This document shows positions 21,179 through 30,277 of a stretch of 64,000 nt of DNA, in pieces. The stretch comes from Magnetococcales bacterium. GTDB lineage: Bacteria > Pseudomonadota > Magnetococcia > Magnetococcales > JADFWU01. The notes beneath the pieces were generated by a model. That model saw nothing but the letters and a program-made list of their open reading frames with translations. It did not search any database and was not told the DNA's origin. Position numbers and translations under genes: made by a program. Numbering within the stretch: position 1 is the first letter of the stretch; every line of letters begins with the position of its first letter. Where the stretch lies: contig JADFWU010000007.1 of the NCBI GenBank assembly GCA_015234045.1, positions 39,817 through 103,816 of the forward strand, given 5' to 3'.

Positions 21179-22066
21179 ATGGTCAACAACAGACAGATAT
21201 TGGCACTGGACGATGACCCAGAGCTATTGACGATGTATCGGGATGTACTCTCTCCAGCACCACAGGCGCAAAGTCGGCTGCAATCGTTTGTGGGCGGGAA
21301 TCAACCGACATCAACACGCTCAACACCCCTCTTTAACCTGACCACAGCTTCCCAAGGTGAGGAAGGCGTTTTGTCTGTCCGTAACGCTTTGGCACGTGAC
21401 ATGCCGTTTGCGGTTGCTTTTATTGATATCCGCATGCCACCGGGTATTGATGGCCTGGAAGCAGCTCGCAGAATTCGTAAACTGGATGATCGAATCTATC
21501 TAATTATTGTCACAGCGTATAGCGATCACAGCGTCGATGCACTCCAAGCAGCAGCAAAACATGACATCATTCTTGTACGTAAACCGTTAACCGGCGATGA
21601 ATTAATACAGTTGGCCCGCAATGCCTGCAACCGCTGGGATCAAGACGAACACCTGAGAAACTCTTTCCAAGAAACAGATAATCGCATTGAACAGCTGGAT
21701 ACCGTCCGTAATTTTTTCGGTGATGTTCTGGAAGCTCTGCCCGATGGCATCCTGCTCTGTAAACCAAATGGCCACATCCAGTTTTCAAACCAGCATGCCC
21801 TTCAACTTTGTGGCATCAGCGCAGATAGGATCAGACGTATGAGCCTATTCAATCTCATCGCAGCCGAAACAGTGAAACCATTATTTAAGAAATTGATTAA
21901 TAACGAAAAAGTGTATGATCTACCGTTAACCCTCACCAAACCAAATGGTGAGCATGTTCCCATTCTTCTTTCAGGTTCAATAATCTGTAGTTTTTCAGGT
22001 CATGTTCAATCACTGTTACTGGTTCTACATCCCAATCGGAACCGATGGAAAGGAAACAAATCATGA
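21179..22066 (+). CDS. Response regulator, long REC - PAS-like
   Basis: LALDDDPELLTMYRDVL...AFIDIRMPPGIDG...VTAYSD...VRKPL; paralogue of 18216-19088. Confidence 0.9.
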   Translation: MVNNRQILALDDDPELLTMYRDVLSPAPQAQSRLQSFVGGNQPTSTRSTPLFNLTTASQGEEGVLSVRNALARDMPFAVAFIDIRMPPGIDGLEAARRIRKLDDRIYLIIVTAYSDHSVDALQAAAKHDIILVRKPLTGDELIQLARNACNRWDQDEHLRNSFQETDNRIEQLDTVRNFFGDVLEALPDGILLCKPNGHIQFSNQHALQLCGISADRIRRMSLFNLIAAETVKPLFKKLINNEKVYDLPLTLTKPNGEHVPILLSGSIICSFSGHVQSLLLVLHPNRNRWKGNKS

Positions 22067-22932
22067 CCGAGAACCGACGCCTTCTTGCCATTGACGATGA
22101 TTATTCACTTCTGGAAGTGTATCAGGACACCTTCAGACCGGAGAGTTCAACAATCTCCAGCCTACAACACTTCATCGGTGATGATTCAATAACTGAATCA
22201 TCTGAACAGACATATGATCTGTCAACAGCAACCCAGGGCGAAGAGGGTATCGCGCTGGTTCAGAAATCACTTGACCAGGATACCCCGTTTGCCGCAGCCT
22301 TTATTGATATCAGAATGCCGCCAGGCATTGATGGACTGGATACCGCACAGCGTATTCGTGAGTTGGATGATAGAATTTACATCATACTTGTCACAGCCTA
22401 CAGTGATCGCACCATTGCGGAAATTCAGCAGACCATACAACATGATATACTTCTTGCTCATAAACCATTGGCACGTGATGAGATACTACAATTGGCGCAC
22501 AACGCCTGTCACAGTTGGGAACAGGATGAACGCAATCGCCAACATGTTGCCAGCCTGGAGGAGAAAGCTCAGTCACATGCCCATGAGAAGGGCTTTTTGG
22601 AACGCATTGTCCGATCATTGAACGAAGGTCTTTTGGTCTGCTCTCTGGATAACAATCTCATTGTCCAGATCAATCCCGCTATTGCACAAATAAGCGGACA
22701 CTCTGAAGAACGTCTGCTCGGCATGCCAATTTCTGACCTTTTGCCCGAATTGGCAGCAAACTTTTTACAAAACATGGCACAACAGGAAGCGAATAACGTT
22801 GAGACAACATCCCATTTAATGAACGCTCAAGGAATCGCTTCTCCGGTCTATATTACAGCATCAAAACTTCAGGAAGATTCTGAAAGTTTATATGGGAATT
22901 TCATCATATTAATAATCAAACCCCAGCAATAA
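22063..22932 (+). CDS. Response regulator, long REC - PAS
   Basis: LAIDDDYSLLEVYQDTF...AFIDIRMPPGIDG...VTAYSD...AHKPL; start ATG overlaps the preceding stop (ATGA). Confidence 0.9.
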   Translation: MTENRRLLAIDDDYSLLEVYQDTFRPESSTISSLQHFIGDDSITESSEQTYDLSTATQGEEGIALVQKSLDQDTPFAAAFIDIRMPPGIDGLDTAQRIRELDDRIYIILVTAYSDRTIAEIQQTIQHDILLAHKPLARDEILQLAHNACHSWEQDERNRQHVASLEEKAQSHAHEKGFLERIVRSLNEGLLVCSLDNNLIVQINPAIAQISGHSEERLLGMPISDLLPELAANFLQNMAQQEANNVETTSHLMNAQGIASPVYITASKLQEDSESLYGNFIILIIKPQQ

Positions 22933-22969
22933 AACCCTTCACACCAAACATCCTGGGAGTTAAGCTATT

Positions 22970-23707
22970 ATGTCCATATCATCTATTAATCGAGACACCA
23001 CAACAACAAACGCCCATGCGATTGCTGAGATGATCACGTCCTCGGTGGTGGATAACTTTCCTATTCAGATACAACTTGCCAACCAGGGCATGACCTATAT
23101 TTCACATTTTCATCTACAACATGATGGTATGGCGGCGCTGATTGAAGGAGAATACATTGATATCGCCGCACTTGATCCACCGGTTGGCAATGTGCGTATT
23201 CTCAAATGTGAAGAGGTGTTAATACAGTTCTATACCACACGCCATGTCATTGAAACCGTAGTCCCTTTTATTGAACGTGTGGACCAACATACGCTCAGAC
23301 TGGGGTTCCCGGACACGGTCTATTACAGCCATCAACGCCGCAGCGCTTACCGTGTGGAGTTCGAATCATCCTGGCCTGTTTCTCTGAAGATTATCCGACC
23401 TTCCGGACTCTCTTTTTTAGGCAAACTGGAAGATATCAGTATCGGCGGCACACTGTTCCACGCCATGGGACCGACCCCACGCATTGCCAACAAAGCCCGT
23501 GTCACACTGGTGATTGAGTGGCGCGATATGGATATTTTGGTCAAAACAGATGCCATGATGCTCCATCAGTTTAACAAGGCCGGAGAGCTCTGTTTCCGAG
23601 CGCGTTTCATGCCAAAATCACACACTATTGCCCGTACAATTGAAGAACTGGTGGCAGCGGCACAACGGAAACAGATCCAACGACGACGACGACTTCTAGG
23701 CGATTGA
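22970..23707 (+). CDS. PilZ-domain protein (YcgR-like)
   Basis: HQRRSAYRVEF...LEDISIGGTLF fits RRxxxR and DxSxGG. Confidence 0.82.
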   Translation: MSISSINRDTTTTNAHAIAEMITSSVVDNFPIQIQLANQGMTYISHFHLQHDGMAALIEGEYIDIAALDPPVGNVRILKCEEVLIQFYTTRHVIETVVPFIERVDQHTLRLGFPDTVYYSHQRRSAYRVEFESSWPVSLKIIRPSGLSFLGKLEDISIGGTLFHAMGPTPRIANKARVTLVIEWRDMDILVKTDAMMLHQFNKAGELCFRARFMPKSHTIARTIEELVAAAQRKQIQRRRRLLGD

Positions 23708-23759
23708 TACAGTTACTGTAAAAATTGCTTAGCAGATTTATTGCACGGGTATTTGACCC

Positions 23760-24362
23760 TCACTCCAGTCCAGCCAACGCTTTATCCAGAGCAATGGCCA
23801 TATCCGCATCAAGGCCGTCATTCATTGACACTTCCATGGACTGCACATGTTCACCCATATTCTGAGTCATAGCCTCAACTTCTTCGGCACCGGGCAACTC
23901 AATCATTGGCGCTTCGATGGCATAGCGCCGCCTTTTATTATGGGATTTATGAACGGTCTTTTTTGACGATTGGGAAGATTTGGCTTTACGCTCTTTAAGG
24001 CGTTTTTCCATCAAACGAACGATGGCTTTATGCTTGCCTCTTTTGGCTAATTTCAACGGGGATTTACCGGAACGATCCTTCAGCAACGGATCAGCCCCCT
24101 CAGCCAATAACATGCGTACCACGCCTCCATGACCTTTGCGGGCTGCCTCATGCAAGGCTGTTGATTTTTTTCGAGTCCGAGCATCGATTTCCGCACCATT
24201 GGTCAGCAGAAGATCCACAACCTTGGCCCGCCCTTTTCGTGCAGCCTCATGTAATGGTGTCACCTTGTTTTTATCGGTGGATGTGGCTGGCACACCTCTT
24301 TTCAAAAGGCGGCCCACCTGTTTCAATTGGCCTTTTCTGGCAGCGCTACTGAGTTTTCCCAT
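23760..24362 (-). CDS. Ankyrin-repeat protein
   Basis: Repeats such as TPLHEAARKGRAKVVDLLLTNGAEIDARTRKKSTALHEAARKGHGGVVRMLLAEGADP. Confidence 0.92.
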   Translation of the reverse strand: MGKLSSAARKGQLKQVGRLLKRGVPATSTDKNKVTPLHEAARKGRAKVVDLLLTNGAEIDARTRKKSTALHEAARKGHGGVVRMLLAEGADPLLKDRSGKSPLKLAKRGKHKAIVRLMEKRLKERKAKSSQSSKKTVHKSHNKRRRYAIEAPMIELPGAEEVEAMTQNMGEHVQSMEVSMNDGLDADMAIALDKALAGLE

Positions 24363-24397
24363 TATGGCATCCTACCTACTGACTGTTTTCAGTCTGG

Positions 24398-24444
24398 TTA
24401 AGGGCATATCCAAGGACCGCAGAAAAAATCAATCATCCATTTAC
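24398..24444 (+). repeat. Repeat family C motif, copy 2 (with insertion)
   Basis: TTAAGGGCATATCCAAGGACCGCAGAAAAAATCAATCATCCATTTAC. Confidence 0.5.
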
Positions 24445-24669
24445 TGGTCACTTGGCCCGTCAGATCAATAATCATTTCCTAGCGATTCCATGCAAGAGAG
24501 AGGCCTTCCTATTCTACTCTGGCCAGCCCTTTTCATTGTATTTTGGCGACTCCTAACATAATATACAATACTTTCCTACAGTTACATATAGGACATCCAC
24601 TAAACCCATCGGCATTGGCGTAACATCAGGTTATTTCAATCCGGTCAAACCTCTGTTAACCGACTGTAT

Positions 24670-25350
24670 ATGATCCGATTTTTTGCCATATTCTCAGGAA
24701 TTTTACTCTTTGTATTGGGCCTTCATCTTTGGCTTACCGACACGACACCGTTTACGGAAAACTCGGACACCATGGGCCATGCTGCGGTTTCCATGGTGTG
24801 GCTGACCTGGTTGCTGTTATCGGTGCGTATGCACAATCTCGGTGAACTGGGCAAAGGGTTGGCTTTTTGGGGTGGTCTGATTCTGCTGTTGGTGATCGGC
24901 TACAGTTACCGGTTCGAGCTGGGTCAAATCAAAGATCGTGTGATGGGCGAGGTAGTGCCCGATCACGCTATTGAGCAGCGAGATGGTACAATTCGAATCA
25001 ACCAGACGCGGGATGGTCATTTTCATATTCGTGCTCAGGTCAATGGTGTTGATGTGCGCTTTCTGGCCGATACGGGCGCAACCAGTGTGACACTCTCTCT
25101 GGCAACGGCTAAAAAAGTAGGGGTCGATATCAATGCATTACGATTCACCAAGCGCTATCGCACCGCCAACGGCACCATAAGTGGCGCACCCATCATGCTG
25201 GATGAGGTGCGTATTGGCCCACTGGTGGTTTACAATGTCGCCGCATCAGTCAATCCCAATGATATGGGCTCCGCACTGCTTGGCATGTCGTTTTTCAACC
25301 GCCTGGGCGGTTATCAGGTACATAATGGTATTCTGACGCTCTACAAGTAA
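24670..25350 (+). CDS. Membrane-anchored retropepsin-like aspartic protease (clan AA)
   Basis: FLADTGATSVTLSLATAKKVGVD active-site motif; C-terminal ALLGMSFFNRLGGYQV; N-terminal TM helices. Confidence 0.85.
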   Translation: MIRFFAIFSGILLFVLGLHLWLTDTTPFTENSDTMGHAAVSMVWLTWLLLSVRMHNLGELGKGLAFWGGLILLLVIGYSYRFELGQIKDRVMGEVVPDHAIEQRDGTIRINQTRDGHFHIRAQVNGVDVRFLADTGATSVTLSLATAKKVGVDINALRFTKRYRTANGTISGAPIMLDEVRIGPLVVYNVAASVNPNDMGSALLGMSFFNRLGGYQVHNGILTLYK

Positions 25351-25396
25351 CACCATGTTTATATGAGACAAACAATCAACAAGGCGCTTACTCTTC

Positions 25397-25855
25397 ATGA
25401 AATCAGAGACCCTCAGACCCTTTCGTGACCTGCTGATATTCCTTCTACTGGGCTTCGGCACCTACAGCCTGTTCAAAGGGTGGTTTCTTGAAAAAAAAGA
25501 GAAGCTCATTCAAGCACAGGTGGATTTCGAACAGCACCACCAGTTACCGGAAATCAAAGAGCAGGATGCACTCACCGCTCAAGGCTGGATTAAGAAGTTT
25601 GATGAAATGCGCTGCGTATTGGGCGGCACGGTAACCGAATGCATGCAAGCCCCTTTAGCTGAATCAGACTGGAAGGACAAAGGCTGGGAATGGGCAATCC
25701 ATTTTGGCGGCAGTTGGACGTTGACACGTCATCTGACTGGACCTAACGCACTGGAAAAAAAGTATACCTGGCGCATCAATGCCCATGGAGAGATTCTGCC
25801 CATGAGCAAAGACGCAATCATATTGGTAGTTTCTGTCATTGATCACAACCAGTGA
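25397..25855 (+). CDS. Hypothetical membrane-anchored protein
   Basis: ORF with one N-terminal TM segment; no family recognised. Confidence 0.55.
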   Translation: MKSETLRPFRDLLIFLLLGFGTYSLFKGWFLEKKEKLIQAQVDFEQHHQLPEIKEQDALTAQGWIKKFDEMRCVLGGTVTECMQAPLAESDWKDKGWEWAIHFGGSWTLTRHLTGPNALEKKYTWRINAHGEILPMSKDAIILVVSVIDHNQ

Positions 25856-25856
25856 A

Positions 25857-25886
25857 TGGGATGATTCATTTTTTCCGTGGCCCTTA
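25857..25886 (-). repeat. Repeat family C motif, copy 3
   Basis: Reverse complement TAAGGGCCACGGAAAAAATGAATCATCCCA; it begins at the fliI stop codon. Confidence 0.6.
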
Positions 25887-27227
25887 TGCTTGGTTGATTA
25901 CCGACAACAACCCCTGAACACTGCTGGTCATATCCTGCTGATCACCAACCGGTTGTCTCAAGTAAGCTCTAATAGGTTCGATCAACTTGATCGCCCGGTC
26001 AATCTGCGGATTACTGCCCTGAACATAGGCACCGATATTGATCATATCCTCCGCTTTGGCATAGGTTGCCAACACTTCACGCAACTGGCCAGCCGCCTCT
26101 TTGTGCTCGGCATCCACCAAGCTGGCCATAAGCCTGGAGAGTGACGACAGGATATCAATGGGCGGATATTGATTGGCCGCTGCCAGCTCTCGTGACAATA
26201 CAAAGTGACCATCCAAAATACCACGCACCGCATCCACAATCGGATCTTGCTGATCATCCCCTTCCATCAACACGGTATAGAGTCCGGTAATGGAGCCGTT
26301 CCCCTCATCACGACCGGCCCGTTCCAACAGTTTAGGCAACAACATAAATGTTGATGGCGGATAACCACGGCTGGTTGGCGGTTCACCTCTGGCTAAACCG
26401 ACCTCACGTTGCGCCATGGCATAACGGGTGATCGAATCGGCAAGCAGCAATACATGTTTATCCCGCGAGCGGAAATATTCCGCAATGGCCATCGCCACAT
26501 TGGCGGCTCGGATACGCAGTAACGGCGGCAAATCGGATGTTGCCACCACCACCACCGAACGCGCCATCCCTTCCGGTCCCAACTCATTTTCCAGAAACTC
26601 GACCACTTCTCGACCACGTTCGCCGATCAGAGCGATCACATTCACATCTGCTTCGGTATAACGCGCCATCATGCCCAGCAAAGTACTTTTACCGACACCG
26701 GATCCAGCAAAGATGCCCACACGCTGACCACGCCCAACGGTCAACACACCATTTATGGAACGGATACCCAAATCAAGCGTACTATCAATACGCCGCCGTT
26801 TCATGGGATTGATGGGTTCTGACTGCATAGCGGCCCGTTCGTGTAGAACCGGTTTTGGCCGATCATCCAACGGCTCACCCATTGGACCGATCACACGGCC
26901 CAGCAACCCGTCTCCAACCGCTACCGTTTCTGAACGACCATGCGCCAAGATCAAACTGCCCGGACGCACACCTTTTAACTCGCCCAACGGCATCAGCAAT
27001 ACCGCATCATTGCGAAAACCCACCACTTCCGCCTTGATAGGTGTACCGGTATCGGACATCACTTCACACATCTCACCGATGGAAACAGCCGGACCATTGC
27101 CTTCAATGACCAAACCAACCACCTGTGTCACCTTACCAAAACGCGACTTTCCATACCCTTGCCTTGCCGCATCCAGATACTGGCTCCACGGAACTGACAG
27201 AAATTCAGGCAGTGCAGGATTCAACAT
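25884..27227 (-). CDS. fliI: Flagellum-specific ATPase FliI
   Basis: GVGKSTLLGMMARYTEADVNVIALIGERGREVVEF; RGYPPSTFMLLPKLLERAG. Confidence 0.97.
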   Translation of the reverse strand: MLNPALPEFLSVPWSQYLDAARQGYGKSRFGKVTQVVGLVIEGNGPAVSIGEMCEVMSDTGTPIKAEVVGFRNDAVLLMPLGELKGVRPGSLILAHGRSETVAVGDGLLGRVIGPMGEPLDDRPKPVLHERAAMQSEPINPMKRRRIDSTLDLGIRSINGVLTVGRGQRVGIFAGSGVGKSTLLGMMARYTEADVNVIALIGERGREVVEFLENELGPEGMARSVVVVATSDLPPLLRIRAANVAMAIAEYFRSRDKHVLLLADSITRYAMAQREVGLARGEPPTSRGYPPSTFMLLPKLLERAGRDEGNGSITGLYTVLMEGDDQQDPIVDAVRGILDGHFVLSRELAAANQYPPIDILSSLSRLMASLVDAEHKEAAGQLREVLATYAKAEDMINIGAYVQGSNPQIDRAIKLIEPIRAYLRQPVGDQQDMTSSVQGLLSVINQA

Positions 27228-28594
27228 TATTCACTGTCTCCATTGTTGTTGAGTCCAGGAATATCATCCGCTGTTGGAATATCATCCAGCGTGATGTCAT
27301 CACTTTGACCTTCTGCCGCTTCAATCATATCGGCGGTTGGCAGGTCATCCAGTGTGATGTCATCACCCTCCGCTTCTGCCGCTTCCACCATGTCGGCGGT
27401 TGGCAAGTCTTCCAATGTAATGTCATCACCCTCAGCTTCCACCGCTTCCATGGTATCGGCGGTTGGCAGATCTTCCAGTGTGATGTCATCACTCTCAGCT
27501 TCTACCGCTTCCACCATGTCGGCGGTTGGCAAGTCTTCCAATGTGATGTCATCACTCTCAGCTTCTACCATGTCGGCGGTTGGCAAGTCTTCCAATGTGA
27601 TGTCATCACTCTCAGCTTCTACCGCTTCCACCATGTCGGCGGTTGGCAAGTCTTCCAATGTGATGTCATCACTCTCAGCTTCTACCGCTTCCATGGTATC
27701 CGCTGTTGGAAGGTCATCCAATGTGACCTCTTCTTCAGCTTCGGGAACCGCTTGAATCTCTTCTGCTGTAGGCAAGTCATCCACGTTCACATCATCAGCC
27801 ATCGTCTGCACATCATCTGCCTCGGCTGGTGGCGGGAGTGGTAGGTTCACCTCATTACTATCAAGTTGATCCAGTGTTTGCGCACGCTCTTTATTGCGTT
27901 CGGTGAAGAATGCACGCAACCCCTCTTCCACAGCGACCAATTGACTGGCGATATTTTCCTCAACACCACCAAAATCGGTTTGCAAACGAACGGTTCCAGG
28001 TTCCATGGCCTGTTCAGCAACGATTTTGAGCTTTTGGAAATTGGGCAGACGAGCGAGCACCTCCGCCTCTTCAGGCGGCACATGCAGGACGATTTCATCC
28101 CGATCTTCAGCTTCGTTAAGTAACGTATTTACCCGCGCGACCAGACTATCCGTATTGACAGTTAGTTCATGTTGGAGCAGTTCTTTGACCAGAGTGATGG
28201 CCATTTCCACCATAAATTGCTCGGACAACTCAAAGATTCTACGCGGCAGGCGATCCAGTTGACGCGTCATCTGATCCAGTCGTGGCAGCAACGTATTGAT
28301 GGTTTGTTCCATCTTATGCATGCCTGCTTCAAGGCCTGCCTGCTCCGCTTCTTTAAACACCTTTTGGTAGACTTGGCGTTCAATCTGCTCCAAGCGCCGC
28401 TTATGCATCTCATCATCGCTTACATCTTGTTCTGGTTCTTTTTTCTTGCGTTTGATGAGTGAACCATCAGCGTTGTACGGGCGAAAGCCGACTTTTTCGA
28501 TACCTCGGGAGGCATTGATGGAATCACCAAAACCAAGCTTTGGTGAAGTGGGATGTCCGTTCCCTGGGATAAGCGGTGAACGACGAATTGTCAT
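27227..28594 (-). CDS. fliH: Flagellar assembly protein FliH with acidic repeat extension
   Basis: Position upstream of and overlapping fliI; FliH-like C-terminal domain (VKELLQHELTVNTDSLVARVNTLLNEAEDRDEIVLHVPPEEAEVL); 186-aa repetitive tail. Confidence 0.85.
   Translation of the reverse strand: MTIRRSPLIPGNGHPTSPKLGFGDSINASRGIEKVGFRPYNADGSLIKRKKKEPEQDVSDDEMHKRRLEQIERQVYQKVFKEAEQAGLEAGMHKMEQTINTLLPRLDQMTRQLDRLPRRIFELSEQFMVEMAITLVKELLQHELTVNTDSLVARVNTLLNEAEDRDEIVLHVPPEEAEVLARLPNFQKLKIVAEQAMEPGTVRLQTDFGGVEENIASQLVAVEEGLRAFFTERNKERAQTLDQLDSNEVNLPLPPPAEADDVQTMADDVNVDDLPTAEEIQAVPEAEEEVTLDDLPTADTMEAVEAESDDITLEDLPTADMVEAVEAESDDITLEDLPTADMVEAESDDITLEDLPTADMVEAVEAESDDITLEDLPTADTMEAVEAEGDDITLEDLPTADMVEAAEAEGDDITLDDLPTADMIEAAEGQSDDITLDDIPTADDIPGLNNNGDSE
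27230..27787 (-). repeat. In-frame tandem repeat, 9 units of about 63 bp (21 aa, consensus TLEDLPTADMVEAVEAESDDI)
   Basis: Nine consecutive (L/I)PTA(D/E) units read from the translation; one unit is 18 aa. Confidence 0.95.
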
Positions 28595-28640
28595 CGATCA
28601 AACTCCGTGCTCGTGATGGCTGAATATGAATGCAACACTG

Positions 28641-28714
28641 TTAGGCGTTACGCAATTGCCGGTTGAAACAGGCATCAAAGCGTGCCCCCCGTCATTCACC
28701 TGCGTAACGCCTAA
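28641..28714 (-). repeat. Repeat family A, copy 3 (short form)
   Basis: Perfect 14-bp terminal inverted repeats TTAGGCGTTACGCA...TGCGTAACGCCTAA; internal GGTTGAAACAGGCATCAAAG matches other copies in reverse. Confidence 0.75.
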
Positions 28715-28780
28715 AAATGTTGAAATACTAAAGCGGGTTGGGATGCAGGAAAGGCTGTGCCTTCCCCGCCCCCTTCTACT

Positions 28781-29896
28781 CTAAATAACCACGTCATCCG
28801 AACCCTTACCCATAATAACAATGGAGCCCTCATCCTCCAAACGACGCGCCGTCTTAAGAATAGCCTGCTGCGCTTGCTCAACATCAGCCACCTTAATCGG
28901 ACCAAGCATCTCCAAGTCCTCACGCAACATCTCAGCCGCACGCTCAGACATATTGCCAAAGAATTTCTCCTTAAGCCGGTCGTCAGTGCCCTTAAGCGCA
29001 TTAAGCAGCTCGTCGTTGGAAATCTCGCGCAACAGCGTCTGGAAGCTCTTGTCGTCCATAAGCAGAAGATCCTCGAACAGGAACATCTCTTTGCGCACTT
29101 CTTCGGCCAATGGATTGTCCTCTTCGTCCAGGTATGCCAACAATTTGTCGGAAACCTCGCGGGACATCTGGTTGAGCAGTTCGGCCACTTTCTTGACACC
29201 ACCACCGCCTTCTTGCGTGTAAAGGCCACGTGCAGCGCCCAACGCTTCCAGCTCGGTCAACAGCGACTCTTCGATATCTTCCATGGCACCCGGAGGCAGT
29301 GTGCCCAATTTGGCCATGCGGTAAATCACTTCCTGCTGAATATCCGGGGCCAGATAGTCAATAATAAATGAAGCCTGCTCCGTACTCAGCTGGGAAAGCA
29401 TTAATGCAATGCTTTGAGGGTGCTCGTTGGAAAGAAACGTCGCAACCAGATTCGGTTCCATGGTGTTGAGCACTTCCCAAGGTGTGTTTTTCGGACCCTG
29501 CTGAAGCTCTTTGAGAAGTTGACGCCCCTTCTCTTTGCCCAAGATATTAAAGATCAACTCCTTGACCTTCGCCATACCACCACGTACATAGAATTGATGA
29601 TTCTCGAATTTCTCCAGAAATTCATCACGGACATCACGAACCACTTCCTGTGGCATCGTGCCCATACGCGCTACAGTGCGGGAGATGTCACGGATCTCAT
29701 CTTCTGACATCCCTTCCATCAGCTTTTTGGCATCTTCGTCAGGCAGGGACAGCACAAACACCGCCGCTTTCTCCTGACCATTCAATTGCATGGTTGAACG
29801 GCGTTTTTTCTCTCCGCCTTCACCAGCAGCGCCTGCACCATCGCCGTTAAAGCCATTGATGCTGCTTAAAAACTCCTGCATCGCGTTTTCTTCAGT
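28781..29896 (-). CDS. fliG: Flagellar motor switch protein FliG
   Basis: FLSNEHPQSIALMLSQL, MAKLGTLPPGAMEDIE, MFLFEDLLLMDDKSFQTLLREI. Confidence 0.97.
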   Translation of the reverse strand, partial: TEENAMQEFLSSINGFNGDGAGAAGEGGEKKRRSTMQLNGQEKAAVFVLSLPDEDAKKLMEGMSEDEIRDISRTVARMGTMPQEVVRDVRDEFLEKFENHQFYVRGGMAKVKELIFNILGKEKGRQLLKELQQGPKNTPWEVLNTMEPNLVATFLSNEHPQSIALMLSQLSTEQASFIIDYLAPDIQQEVIYRMAKLGTLPPGAMEDIEESLLTELEALGAARGLYTQEGGGGVKKVAELLNQMSREVSDKLLAYLDEEDNPLAEEVRKEMFLFEDLLLMDDKSFQTLLREISNDELLNALKGTDDRLKEKFFGNMSERAAEMLREDLEMLGPIKVADVEQAQQAILKTARRLEDEGSIVIMGKGSDDVVI

Positions 29897-30035
29897 CATG
29901 ACGCTCTCTCCGCTCCAACATCGCATCCTGACGTATCGGCAGCCTTATTGAGTGGCACCTGATACGGACAAGTCATACTGTCAATTAAAAATCTCTGTCA
30001 CTTGCATTGCAATTATCAAACCAACTTATCCATCA

Positions 30036-30105
30036 GGCATTACACAGTTGAATGAATTTTGTACCCATCATTCCCTAATGCGTGTTTCAACTGGCAACTG
30101 CGTAT
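30036..30105 (+). repeat. Repeat family A, copy 4 (internally deleted)
   Basis: GGCATTACACAGTTGAATGAATTTTGTACCCATCATTCCC...GTTTCAACTGGCAACTGCGTA. Confidence 0.65.
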
Positions 30106-30110
30106 AATCA

Positions 30111-30207
30111 TTTCGATCCAAAATCTGACGATGAATCACAACCTGAGTGAAAGCCCTGGCAATGTTTTTACGCCACCCTTGATATGCGAAGCAGATCATC
30201 AGATTCA
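30111..30207 (+). repeat. Repeat family B, copy 1 (3'-truncated)
   Basis: TTTCGATCCAAAATCTGACGATGAATCACAACCTGAGTGAAAGCCCTGGCAATGTTTTTACGCC...GATATGCGAAGCAGATCATCAGA matches copies at 60513 and 62548. Confidence 0.75.
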
Positions 30208-30245
30208 AAAAAAAACGGAGCGGCATAAGCCACTCCGTTTTTTTC
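30207..30245 (-). terminator. Rho-independent terminator downstream of fliF
   Basis: AAAAAAAACGGAG-CGGCATAAGCCA-CTCCGTTTTTTT. Confidence 0.75.
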
Positions 30246-30277
30246 TGTTTTCTGCCGGAGTGTTAATCCGAGCACTG

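Noticed and set aside
25857-25886. Repeat C as the fliI transcription terminator
   Set aside because: It has an A/T run but no stem-loop, and the same motif occurs upstream of a gene start at 13920, so a terminator explanation does not fit all copies.
27125-27844. Plus-strand ORFs of 239 aa and 133 aa with striking repeats (FYRFHHVGGWQVFQCDVITLS; MSAVGKSSNVMSSLSAS)
   Set aside because: They are antisense readings of the fliH repeat tract on the minus strand; the repeat period keeps alternative frames open. FliH has clear homology and operon context.
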